From Candidatus Eiseniibacteriota bacterium (lineage in GTDB: Bacteria; Eisenbacteria; RBG-16-71-46; SZUA-252): a stretch of 24,167 nucleotides of DNA. The notes under the pieces are model-generated. The model made no database searches. It worked only from the letters and a program-made list of their open reading frames with translations, and was not told the origin of the DNA. Both the position numbers and the translations under genes were made by a program. Numbering within the stretch: position 1 is the first letter of the stretch; each line of letters begins with the position of its first letter. This document shows, piece after piece, positions 7,182 to 15,600 of the stretch. The stretch is from NCBI GenBank assembly GCA_016880395.1, contig JAEHDN010000106.1, forward strand, positions 1 through 24,167, given 5' to 3'.

Positions 7182-9509
7182 TCAGCGGGGCGGTGCGGAG
7201 CGATATTCCTCGGGCCGGATGTCCATCTTCTTCATCTTGTAGAGTAGCGTGGTTCGCTTCATGCCATCCAGGCTGCGCGCCGCCTCCGACTGATTGCCCC
7301 CGTGCGCGCGGAGGGCGTCCACGATGCGGTTTCGCTCCTCGGGATCGCCGCCTCGGCGCGGAGCGCGCACGCTCGAAGCATCACGGGCGGTCGCCGACAC
7401 CCGCACGGCCGGCTGGAGCTGCACGGAGTCCGCGAGCAGCCTCTCACCGTCCGACGCGAGCGCCACCGTGCGGTCGATCACGCTCTTCAGCTCGCCCACG
7501 TTGCCCGGCCAGGGGTGCGAGGCCAGGCGTGCCCACGCTTCTTCGCTCAGGGTGATGTGCTTGCCGGCCTGGGCGCAGGCGTGGTGGAGCAGGTGGCGGC
7601 CGATCAGGCCGATGTCGCCGGGCCGCTCGCGCAGCGGCGGCACCTCGAGACGGATGCCGTTCAGCCGGTAGTAGAGGTCGTCCCGGAAGAGGCCGCGGCG
7701 CACGAGCGCCCCGAGATCGCGGGTGGAGGCGACGATCACCCGCACGTCGACCTGGCGCACGCCCATGCTGCCGACGCGGCGCAGCTCGCCCATCTCGATC
7801 ACGCGGAGGAGCTTGGCCTGCGCGCTGGTCAGGAGCTCCCCGACCTCGTCCAGGTAGATCACGCCGCGGCTCGCGGCCTCGAAGAGGCCGTTGCGGGCTC
7901 CTCCGCCGCCTGGCCCCTCGGGGTCCTTACCGAAGAGCTCCACGTCCAGGATTCCGTCGCTGAGCGCCGAGCAGTGCCCCACCACGAACGGCCGGGCCGC
8001 GCGGTCGCTCAGACCGTGCGCGGCGCGGGCGAGCAGCTCCTTGCCGGTGCCGCTCTCGCCGAGGATGAGAATGGGAAGACGGCTGCTCGACGCGCGTTCG
8101 AGCATTCCGATCAGATCGATCATGCGGGGATCCTGCGTGATGATGCCCCACCGGAAGCAGTCGGGATCGGACCCTCGTGGAAGCTCCGGATCGACGTGAC
8201 CGGCCAGCGGGGACGGTCCCGGCGACGGCACGATCTCCACGCCCAGGTCCTTCTCGATGCGCTCGAGCCACGGCTCCAGCTTCATGGCCATGCTGAGGCT
8301 CCGCGCTTCCCAGAGCGCGTCCCTCCCCTCGCGCCGCTCCTCGGCATCGCCGCCAGCCAGGAACATCTCCCCCGTCCAGACGAGGAGCCGCATCAGCTCG
8401 TACGACGCCTCGAGCTTGCGGAGGAGCGCAGCCCCTTCCTGCGCGATCCGACCAGCCTTCTCGCGGTGTCCGAGAAGGAGGTGCGCCATGGCCATGACCC
8501 GCTGAGTGGCCGCTTCCTCGAAGCGGTCATGGATCGCGACAGCAACGCGCAGTCCTCGCTCACACGTGATGAGCGCGCGGTTCGGCTCGCCGATCAGCAC
8601 GTGCACCTCGGCGATGCGGCGGCACAGCTCGGGGATCAGGTCCCCTTCGGGCGCGATGCGCTCGGCCAGGACGAGCGCCTGCTCGAGGCGCTCGACGGCG
8701 GACTGATTGTCATGGCGCTCCAGGGCGAGATCGCCGAGGTACTCGAGCGCGATGACGCGCTCCCGCTCGAACCCATGTTCCTCGGCCTCCGAGAGGGCCC
8801 CATGGACGCTGGCTTCGGCCTCGCGCAGGTCTCCGCGGATTCGTGACAGATAGCCGTGAAAGAGCCTCGCCTGGACCTTGCCGCGGGAGTGCCCTCGCTC
8901 GCCGAAGAGCGTGCGGGCCCGGGCCAGCTCGTGCTCGGACTGCTCGAGCTGGCCGATCTTCGCGAGCGCGATGCTCCCGTTGAGCGAGAAGGAGGCTTCC
9001 TCGTGGACGAGCCCGGCCTCGCGCGCCTGCGCCTGTCCCCGCGCGAATTCGCCGGCCGCGCGGTGGATCTCCCCGGCCCCCAGGAAGCAGAGGCCGAGCA
9101 GATTGCGCGAGCGGAGCATGCCGGCCGCGTCATCGAACTCCCAGCGGCTGATGTGATATGCGGCGCGGAAGTGCTCCTCCGCCCGAGAGGGGCGTCCCAG
9201 CCTCCACACGGCGCGACCTGCGGCGATGTGGAATTCGAGCAGGGATCGCTTCTCGTCGGGACGGAGAGCATACAGCTCGCTCAGTTTGCGTTCGGCGGCC
9301 TCGGCCACCTCCTTCCAGCGCCCGAGCCCCAGGAGGGCACGGCACCGAGCGAGCAGCAGTGGGGTTTCGAGCGCGTCCGGAACGCTCCGCCCGGCGCGCA
9401 GCCCCGCGATCGCCTCCAGGGCGGCGGAAAACCGAGCGCGGGAGAGCAGATCGTCGATCTTGTGGAGCGCAGATGCAGCGTCGGTGCGCGGCGTCTTGTC
9501 GTAGCTCAT
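7182..9509 (-). CDS. TPR-like/AAA+/Fis-HTH regulator without GAFTGA loop
   Basis: A 775-aa transcription regulator built like a bacterial enhancer-binding protein but with a helical-repeat sensor. Residues 1-425 are Ala/Leu/Glu-rich helical repeats of TPR character (such as LFHGYLSRIRGDLREAEASV and ALEYLGDLALERHDNQSAVE). The AAA+ domain (about 455-690) has Walker A GESGTGKE (484-491), Walker B VIYLDEVGEL (550-559), RDDLYYRLN (609-617) and WPGNVGEL (667-674). The C-terminal Fis-type helix-turn-helix is at about 725-765 (GGNQSEAARSLDGMKRTTLLYKMKKM). In the usual place of GAFTGA, the sigma54 contact loop, is a Gly/Pro-rich segment (528-540), so it may not activate sigma54 polymerase. The ATG at 9509 has GAGGT before it. 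It lies 52 bp after a small secreted protein gene and probably shares its transcript. Function unknown. Confidence 0.88.
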   Translation of the reverse strand: MSYDKTPRTDAASALHKIDDLLSRARFSAALEAIAGLRAGRSVPDALETPLLLARCRALLGLGRWKEVAEAAERKLSELYALRPDEKRSLLEFHIAAGRAVWRLGRPSRAEEHFRAAYHISRWEFDDAAGMLRSRNLLGLCFLGAGEIHRAAGEFARGQAQAREAGLVHEEASFSLNGSIALAKIGQLEQSEHELARARTLFGERGHSRGKVQARLFHGYLSRIRGDLREAEASVHGALSEAEEHGFERERVIALEYLGDLALERHDNQSAVERLEQALVLAERIAPEGDLIPELCRRIAEVHVLIGEPNRALITCERGLRVAVAIHDRFEEAATQRVMAMAHLLLGHREKAGRIAQEGAALLRKLEASYELMRLLVWTGEMFLAGGDAEERREGRDALWEARSLSMAMKLEPWLERIEKDLGVEIVPSPGPSPLAGHVDPELPRGSDPDCFRWGIITQDPRMIDLIGMLERASSSRLPILILGESGTGKELLARAAHGLSDRAARPFVVGHCSALSDGILDVELFGKDPEGPGGGGARNGLFEAASRGVIYLDEVGELLTSAQAKLLRVIEMGELRRVGSMGVRQVDVRVIVASTRDLGALVRRGLFRDDLYYRLNGIRLEVPPLRERPGDIGLIGRHLLHHACAQAGKHITLSEEAWARLASHPWPGNVGELKSVIDRTVALASDGERLLADSVQLQPAVRVSATARDASSVRAPRRGGDPEERNRIVDALRAHGGNQSEAARSLDGMKRTTLLYKMKKMDIRPEEYRSAPPR

Positions 9510-9518
9510 GGGACCTCG

Positions 9519-9540
9519 GGGGCGCCAACCAAAGCGCCCC
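9519..9540 (-). promoter_or_regulatory. GC stem-loop abutting the regulator's ribosome site
   Basis: A perfect 7-bp stem GGGGCGC/GCGCCCC with an 8-nt loop lies between the small secreted protein gene and the AAA+ regulator gene. On the minus strand its 3' arm ends just before CGAGGT, the regulator's ribosome site. There is no T run after it, so it does not look like an intrinsic terminator; it could affect translation or mRNA stability. Confidence 0.4.
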
Positions 9541-9561
9541 GCCGATGGGGTCGCTTCGCTA

Positions 9562-9879
9562 TCAGCGCATTCCGATTCGAATCCAGGTGCGGACGAAGGA
9601 CAACCAGATCAGCCTTCCGGGCAGAGCCGCACGATGAATCGTCGATCCCGGCAGGCGCACCGCAGCACCCTCATGGGGCTGCGTGGCCGAGTAGATTCCC
9701 CCCTTCGGGGTCGGGCTGGGCTGATCGTCCGCCGTCGGATCGCCGCTCGGCGGCGGAGGGCCGTCGTACGTGTAGGGCCGGGCCGAGACGCACGGCGGGG
9801 CCGCCATCAGGACGAGGACCCCGAGGGCCGCTCCCACCCAGTTCACCCCAGGGCTGGGCTTGCCTGTAAATCGGTTCAT
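9562..9879 (-). CDS. Small secreted protein of unknown function
   Basis: A 105-aa protein I do not recognise. The N-terminus looks like a Sec signal peptide: basic start (MNRFTGK), hydrophobic core (about residues 15-28, VGAALGVLVLMAA), and a likely signal peptidase I site after CVSA. The mature part opens with RPYTYDG, then a Pro/Asp-rich stretch PPPPSGDPTADDQPSPTPKG, and ends in an aromatic, basic tail (LIWLSFVRTWIRIGMR). The ATG at 9879 has a good GGAGG (9888-9892) 8 nt upstream. The frame stays open upstream to 10038, but without such a site or a signal peptide. It precedes the TPR/AAA+ regulator in the same direction and diverges from the GGDEF gene. It might be a peptide signal precursor or an envelope protein; no homologue can be named from sequence alone. 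Confidence 0.65.
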   Translation of the reverse strand: MNRFTGKPSPGVNWVGAALGVLVLMAAPPCVSARPYTYDGPPPPSGDPTADDQPSPTPKGGIYSATQPHEGAAVRLPGSTIHRAALPGRLIWLSFVRTWIRIGMR

Positions 9880-9940
9880 GGAGACCGCCTCCGTGTCTCC
9901 GGCGTGGTGCAAGTTCATTGGGGGACGGGAAAGTTCGTCT

Positions 9941-9958
9941 CGCGAGCACCGGCTCGCG
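9941..9958 (-). promoter_or_regulatory. Stem-loop in the small-protein leader
   Basis: The inverted repeat CGCGAGC (9941-9947) and GCTCGCG (9952-9958) forms a perfect 7-bp stem with a 4-nt loop. It would lie in the mRNA leader about 60 nt before the small secreted protein's ATG. Confidence 0.4.
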
Positions 9959-10058
9959 CGAGTGGGGACCCCGGGGATGGGACCCGATCGCATGGATTTG
10001 TAGGTCGTGGAAGCCATGCGCACCCTTTCCGTGGGCATGCACTCCGGCTACGAAACCG

Positions 10059-10087
10059 ACTATAGCATGGGGCTGGCTCAAATACAA
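10059..10087 (-). promoter_or_regulatory. Putative promoter for the small secreted protein and regulator
   Basis: On the minus strand, TTGTAT (10082-10087), a 17-bp spacer and TATAGT (10059-10064). The -10 is good (5 of 6), the -35 weak (3 of 6). It would give a leader of about 170 nt. Confidence 0.4.
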
Positions 10088-10159
10088 GGGTAAAAACGCG
10101 TTAGCTGGCGGCCTCCGGTGTGCGGCGGAGCCGTGGGACGGTCGAAAATTGGCCGGATG

Positions 10160-10168
10160 TGCTATAAT
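10160..10168 (+). promoter_or_regulatory. Extended -10 promoter for the GGDEF gene
   Basis: TGCTATAAT reads toward the GGDEF gene: a perfect TATAAT (10163-10168) with the TGn extension. No good -35 lies at 16-18 bp, which fits extended -10 promoters. The start codon is about 50 bp downstream of the -10. Confidence 0.6.
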
Positions 10169-10217
10169 GGCCTGTAGTTCCCTCCACATCCGAGCGCACG
10201 AGACCGAGGCCAGGGGA

Positions 10218-11669
10218 ATGAACGACCCGCAGCGCATCCGTACGGCCCTACTCGCCTCCCTCTGTCTCAGCGAAGCCTCTCCCGAGGATCGCAAGCGCTT
10301 GATCGAGCTCACCCTGACGGACATGGACGGGGACGCGCGCGACCGACTGGCGGGCGAGATCGCCGAGCGACTCCTCGAGAGCGGCTCGCTCGAACGGGTC
10401 GACCGGTTCCAGCGCGACGGGCGCCCCTACGTGCGCTACCGCGTGCCCGCGTCGGGGGACACGTTCCTCCTGCCGGCTCCGCTCGAGCTGCGTGGGGAGA
10501 CGCTCGTGCGCGCGATCCGGCCCCATTGGCACGCGCGGAGCCGCCTTCTCTACCGGAGCCTGTCGCATCTGATCGCGGTCGAGCGGAAGCTCTTCACGCG
10601 CGACGAGCAGAACGCCGAATACCTCCAGACCGACATCGGGGACATCCTCCGCACCATCCTCGCCTCGGCGCGCGACGTCCTCCAGTGCGACGACGTGCGT
10701 CTCTTCCCGCTCGCGACCGCGCCCGAGGAGGCGCGCTACGCCCAGCCCCTGAGCGACGGGGAACCCTGGGATCGCACGCTCGCCGTGGAATGGGTGGGCA
10801 AGCGGATGCTCCCCGTCTACATGAACGACCTCGCCGAGGCGGGGCGCATCGAGACGATGCTCGACACCGAGGCTGTCGACGCGACCGTCCACGTCGCGAT
10901 CGCCCCGTACGAGCCGCGTCCGAACCACGGCGGATTCCGGTCGGTGGCGATGGCGCGGGTGGGCGAGCCGGGGACGCCCTTCCTCTACGTGCTCGAGGCG
11001 TGGAGCCACACGCCCCGCTTCTTCACCGAAGAACGCCTCGGAATCCTCGGCATCGTGGCCGAGCATGCGACCGACCTCCTCCACACGCTGAAGAAGCTCG
11101 GCATGCTCGTGATGATCGACGAGCTGACCGGCATGTACAACCGGCCCTACTTCGGCCGGCAGCTCGACCACGAGATCGCGCGCGCCTACCGCGAGGAGCG
11201 CCCGATGTCGCTCGTGATCGCCGACATCGACGACTTCAAGCGGGTGAACGACACGCTCGGCTATGAGGCCGGGAACGCGGTGTTGCGCGAGCTGGGGCGC
11301 ACGCTCGCGGGAAGCCTCCGCCCCTTCGACACGGTGGCGCGCTGGGGGGGCGAGGAGTTCGCGCTCATCCTGAGCGCGGAGACGACCAAGCTCGAGGCCA
11401 AGGAGATCTGCGAGCGCCTGAGGCTCAAGGTGCAGAACCTGGCGGTCTCGGTGCCCGGGCTCGACGGGCGCGAGGCGACGGTGCGGGTCACGCTGAGCCT
11501 CGGGGGCTCGATGTTCCCCGCCGACGTTCCGGTCACGTGGGACCGCTCGCGCGGTCTCGACCGCGCCCAGCGGGAAAAGCTCGCGCACGACCTCTGGACG
11601 AGAGCGAACCTGCACCTCCGGCTCTCCAAGGAGCGCGGGAAGAACCAGGTCACCTACGCCGGAGAGTAG
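10218..11669 (+). CDS. GAF-like/GGDEF diguanylate cyclase
   Basis: A 483-aa protein, the only plus-strand gene, predicted to make the second messenger c-di-GMP from GTP. The GGDEF domain (about 295-478) has DELTGMYNR (301-309), metal-binding Asp336 in IADIDDFKRVND, and the active-site motif WGGEEF (GGEEF 377-381). An RxxD product-inhibition site (RPFD, 368-371) lies five residues before it. Residues about 140-290 look like a GAF-type sensor. The N-terminal 110 residues are unassigned; part of them (LLESGSLERV, then RPYVRYRV) could be a winged helix. No membrane segment is visible. The frame is open upstream to 9918, but the ATG at 10218 has GAGG 8 nt before it and follows the promoter at 10160. 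It converges with ftsY, 42 bp apart. Confidence 0.9.
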   Translation: MNDPQRIRTALLASLCLSEASPEDRKRLIELTLTDMDGDARDRLAGEIAERLLESGSLERVDRFQRDGRPYVRYRVPASGDTFLLPAPLELRGETLVRAIRPHWHARSRLLYRSLSHLIAVERKLFTRDEQNAEYLQTDIGDILRTILASARDVLQCDDVRLFPLATAPEEARYAQPLSDGEPWDRTLAVEWVGKRMLPVYMNDLAEAGRIETMLDTEAVDATVHVAIAPYEPRPNHGGFRSVAMARVGEPGTPFLYVLEAWSHTPRFFTEERLGILGIVAEHATDLLHTLKKLGMLVMIDELTGMYNRPYFGRQLDHEIARAYREERPMSLVIADIDDFKRVNDTLGYEAGNAVLRELGRTLAGSLRPFDTVARWGGEEFALILSAETTKLEAKEICERLRLKVQNLAVSVPGLDGREATVRVTLSLGGSMFPADVPVTWDRSRGLDRAQREKLAHDLWTRANLHLRLSKERGKNQVTYAGE

Positions 11670-11711
11670 TCCCGAGGGCTCGCGGCGAGCGGCGCGGCCG
11701 CGCGGCGGACG
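11670..11711. other. Convergent GGDEF/ftsY gap
   Basis: This 42-bp gap between converging genes contains the 12-nt palindrome GCGCGGCCGCGC (11692-11703). No T run flanks it on either strand, so no standard intrinsic terminator is visible. Confidence 0.35.
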
Positions 11712-12623
11712 TTACGCGGAAGGAGCGCCGACGAGCGCCGACGCGTACTCGTGGGGGTCGAAGGGAACGAGGTCGTCCATCCCCTCTCCCACGCCCACCC
11801 AGCGGATCGGAATCCGGAGCGCGTCCGCGATCGCGAGCACCACGCCCCCCTTCGCCGTCCCGTCGAGTTTCGTGAGGACGATGCCCGTGATCGGGAGGAT
11901 GCGCCCGAACTCGCGCGCCTGCTGGAGCCCGTTCTGTCCCACGGTGGCGTCGAGCACGAGGAGCGTCTCGTGCGGTGCGCCCGGAATCCCACGCTCGATC
12001 ACGCGCCGGATCTTGTCCAGCTCCGCCATGAGGTTTGCCTTCACGTGGAGCCGGCCCGCCGTGTCGACGATCGCGCGCGCGACGTTCCGGCTCTTCGCGC
12101 GCGCCATGCCGTCGAAGGCGACCGCGGCGGGATCGGCGCCCGACGCCTGCCGCACCATCTCCACGCCCGCCCGCTCGGCCCACACCTCGAGCTGATCCCC
12201 CGCCGCAGCGCGGAACGTATCGCACGCGACGAGAAGCACCGACTCGCCCGCCTCCTTGTAGCGGTGGGCGAGCTTCGCGATGGTCGTGGTCTTGCCGGTG
12301 CCGTTCACGCCGACGACGAGGGTCACGTGGGGGCGCGGGGTCGCCGCCGAGGCGCCGCCGTCCGGAGCCTCGACCACAGCGCCCACCGCGTCGCGGAGCG
12401 CCCTGGAGGGGTCCTCGGCGCCCGTGGCCAGGCGCCGCTTCACGTCCTCGAGGATCCGCTCCGCGGTCGCGGGACCGACGTCCGCCCGGAGGAGCGCGGC
12501 CTCGAGCGCCTCGTAGTCCTCGGGCTCGAGCTTCCGGCCCGGCTTCAGGACCTCCGCGACGCGATCCACGAACGCGTCGCGGGTCTTCTTCAACCCCTCG
12601 GTGATCTTGCGGAAGAACTGCAC
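11712..12623 (-). CDS. ftsY: Signal recognition particle receptor FtsY
   Basis: SRP receptor GTPase that docks Ffh-bound ribosomes at the membrane, 303 aa. It has the NG domain only, without the long acidic A region of E. coli FtsY. The N-terminus (QFFRKITEGLKKTRDAFVDR) is typical. GTPase motifs: G1 GVNGTGKTT (105-113), DTFRAAA (135-141), DTAGR (187-191), TKLDGTAKGG (251-260) and the closing GVGE (277-280). It starts with GTG at 12623, 3 bp after the smc stop. The sequence upstream has no Shine-Dalgarno, so translation probably depends on coupling to smc. Last gene of the liv-selA-smc run. Confidence 0.96.
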   Translation of the reverse strand: MQFFRKITEGLKKTRDAFVDRVAEVLKPGRKLEPEDYEALEAALLRADVGPATAERILEDVKRRLATGAEDPSRALRDAVGAVVEAPDGGASAATPRPHVTLVVGVNGTGKTTTIAKLAHRYKEAGESVLLVACDTFRAAAGDQLEVWAERAGVEMVRQASGADPAAVAFDGMARAKSRNVARAIVDTAGRLHVKANLMAELDKIRRVIERGIPGAPHETLLVLDATVGQNGLQQAREFGRILPITGIVLTKLDGTAKGGVVLAIADALRIPIRWVGVGEGMDDLVPFDPHEYASALVGAPSA

Positions 12624-12626
12624 GGC

Positions 12627-15600
12627 TTACGAGGAGATGGGGGCGAGCTCCTGGGAAGGAGCGTCCGCGTCGGCGGCCGGACGCTCGCGGTTCCAGCGCA
12701 CGGAGACCAGCTTCGAGACGCCCGGCTCCTCCATCGTGACGCCGTAGAGGCAGTCCGCCACCTCCATCGTCTTCTTGTTGTGCGTCACGACGATGAACTG
12801 CGTCTTCTCGCTGAAGTCCCGGAGCAGGGCGACGAAGCGGTCGATGTTGGCGTCGTCGAGCGGTGCGTCCACCTCGTCCAGGATGCAGAAGGGGCTCGGC
12901 TTCACGAGGTAGATCGCGAAGAGGAGCGCGATCGCGGTGAGCGCCTTCTCGCCGCCCGAGAGGAGCGAGAGGGACTGAGGCTTCTTCCCGCGCGGACGCG
13001 CCAGGATCTCGATCTCGGCCTCGAGCGGATCATCGCCCGTCAGGACGAGGGCGGCCTCACCTCCCTCGAACAGGGAGGTGAATACCTGGATGAAGTTCTG
13101 GTTCACCTGCTCGAAGGTCTTGAGGAAGAGCTCCGAGGCGGTGGCGTTGATCTTCTCGATGGCCTCGAGCAAGGACTGCCGGGCTTCCTCGAGGTCCTTC
13201 CGCTGCCCCGTGAGGAACCCGAGCCGCTGGCGGCGCTCTTCGTAATCCTGCACCGCGAGGAGGTTCACGGGCCCGATCGAGCGGAGCTTGTCCTGGAGGT
13301 ACCTGAGGCGCGCCTCCCGATCTTCGCGCGTGGAGCCCAGCGGGAGAGGCGCCGATCCGGATGGCGCCTCGCCGTCGGCCTCGGAACGGTCGACCAGGGC
13401 CTCGTCGGGGATGCGCGAGGAGTCGGGCTCGAGCTCGACCTCCGCCTCCTCGATCTCGGCGAGCGCGGGATCGCCCGCATCGCCTGCCTCGACACCCACC
13501 GTCTCGGGCACCCAGGATGCGAGATCGACCTCGTACTCGTTGCGCACCCGCTCGATCAGCCGGCGAAGCTCGCCATCGGCCTCGGCCTGTTCCAGCTCGG
13601 CCCGGTGGAGCCGGTCGGTCAAGGTCGCGTGCTCGCGCCGCACCTCGCGCGTCCGCGCTTCGAGATCGTCCGCGAGGCCCTTCACCTCGCCGAAGCGCTC
13701 CCGCGCGCGCTGCAAGAGGACCTCACGCTCGGCCTTGCGCTCGATCTCGAGCGCAAGCTCGGCCGCGCGCTCGGCACAGATGGTCTCCGTCTCTCGGATG
13801 CGGGCCTCGGTCTGCACCGCCTCCTCCTTGCGGCTCGCGATCTCGCGCTCCGCCTCATCGGCGCTTCGCGTCATGCGCTCCCGCTCGCGAATCGCGGCCT
13901 CGAGCGCGGAGCGAGCCCGCGTGGCCTCGACCCTCGCCTCGGCGTGCAGGGCCACGCGGTGCTCGCGATCCCGCTCCAGCCCGCGAACCTCGGTCTCCTC
14001 CTGGGCGAGGATCGCGTCCACGCGGCCCCGCTCCTCGTCGGCCGAGCGGAGCGCGACCTGCGCCGACTCCGACTCGCCCAGCGCGCGCTCGAGGTCGGCG
14101 TGGACGGCCGCCAGGGACGACGCCAGCGAGCCGGCCGCCTGGACCATGGCGTCGCCGCGGATCGTCTGCTCGGTGAGGCGCGATTCCTGGGCCCGGTGGG
14201 CTTGCTCCCCGACCTGGAGGAGGCGCGTGGCCTCCTCGTGCTCGGCGACGGCCGACGTCCGCTCGGCACGGTTCTCCTCGGCGACCCGGAGGATCGCGGC
14301 GAGGTCCGCCGCGGAGCGCTCGATCTCGGAGGCCAGCTCGGTCAGCTCCTCCTCGCGCCGGAGCACCGAGCCCGCGCGCGTGGATCCGCCGCCTCCCTGG
14401 AAGATCCCGGGGCCTACAACCCGCTCGCCGCGACGGGTGACGAAGTGGAGCCGCTCGCCCGCGTGGCGCTCGTTCAGGCGAAGCCCCGTGTCGATCGAGT
14501 CGACCACGACGACGCCCGAGAGGAGGAAGGAGGCGAGCGCCACGTACCCCGGCTCGAAGCGCACGTGGTCGAGGAGCGGCCCGAGCACGCCCGGCTCGGC
14601 GAGCACGTCCTCGTGGATCGGAGTCGCGTGGACCCGGGACAGGCGGTCGAGGGAGATGAATGTCGCGCGCCCCTCGCCGCTCTCCTCGAGCGCGCGGAGC
14701 GCGGCGAGCGCGGCGTCCGTCCGCTCGGCGACGACGAACTGGACCGCCTCGCCGAGTGCGGCCTCGAGCGCGGTGAGCCACTCGCCCGAGGCGTGGAGCA
14801 CGTCCCCCACCGTTCCGAGAACGCGCGCGGGACGGCTGGGTCCGGCGACGAGCCAGCGCACGCTCGCGTCGTAGCCCTCGTAGCGCTCCTTCAGCTCACG
14901 CAGCGTGGCGTGCCGCGCCTCGAGCCCCGCGTGCGCCTCGCGCGCGCGGATCTCCACCTCGTCGTGCGCGCGGATGCGGGCCTCGGCGGCGGCGATGCCC
15001 TGGCCGGCCCGCTGCACGCGATCGCGCGCGCGACCGACCTCGTCGAGGGTCGACTCGAGGGCGCGCTCGATCTCGCGGATTCCCTCGCGCAGCACCTCCT
15101 CGTCGCGCGCGACGGCGTCACGCTGCGCCTCCAGCTCGTCCCGGCGCTTCGCCAGGTCGCTCAGCTTGTCGCCCCACGCGCGCGCGGAGCTCTCTTGCAT
15201 GACCCGGGCCTCGAACAGGTCGAGCGAGAGCTGCTTCCGCTCGGCGAGTGCCACGCGCCGCTGGTCGAGCTGCGGTCCCATGGCCGCCAGCTCCTCCTCG
15301 AGGCGCCGTTCCTCGGTCTCCCGGCCCGCTTGCTCCTCCTCGAGCCGGGCGCGATCGGCATCGAGTCTCGCGGCATGCCCCCGCACCTCCTCGACGCTGG
15401 CGTGGAGCCGCTCCGCCTCCGATCGCGCGTGCTCGAGCTTCTCGGTGAGGCCGGCGCGGCGCTCGCGCAGCACGGCGACCTCGTTCAGAAGGGCGGCTCC
15501 GCGGGCCTCGTGCTCGCTCAGCGCCTCCTGCGCGAGGCGGACCTCTCCCTCCCGCTTCAGGAGCTCGAGCTTGTGCTCCTCCAGCTCGGCCTCGTGGCGT

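Larger units (their letters stand above)
9880..10217. promoter_or_regulatory. Divergent regulatory region between small protein and GGDEF genes
   Basis: These 338 bp without a gene hold a minus-strand promoter candidate (10059-10087), a plus-strand extended -10 promoter (10160-10168), and about 170 nt of leader for the small secreted protein. The leader contains a stem-loop (9941-9958), the palindrome CCCCGGGG (9969-9976), and a direct repeat AAGTTC at 9911-9916 and 9931-9936, exactly 20 bp apart. AACGCGTT (10095-10102) is a palindrome between the two promoters. I see no known riboswitch consensus. Confidence 0.5.

Noticed and set aside
9880..10038. Longer version of the small secreted protein starting at 10038
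   Set aside because: The internal ATG at 9879 has GGAGG 8 nt upstream and begins a clean signal peptide; the longer form would bury it.
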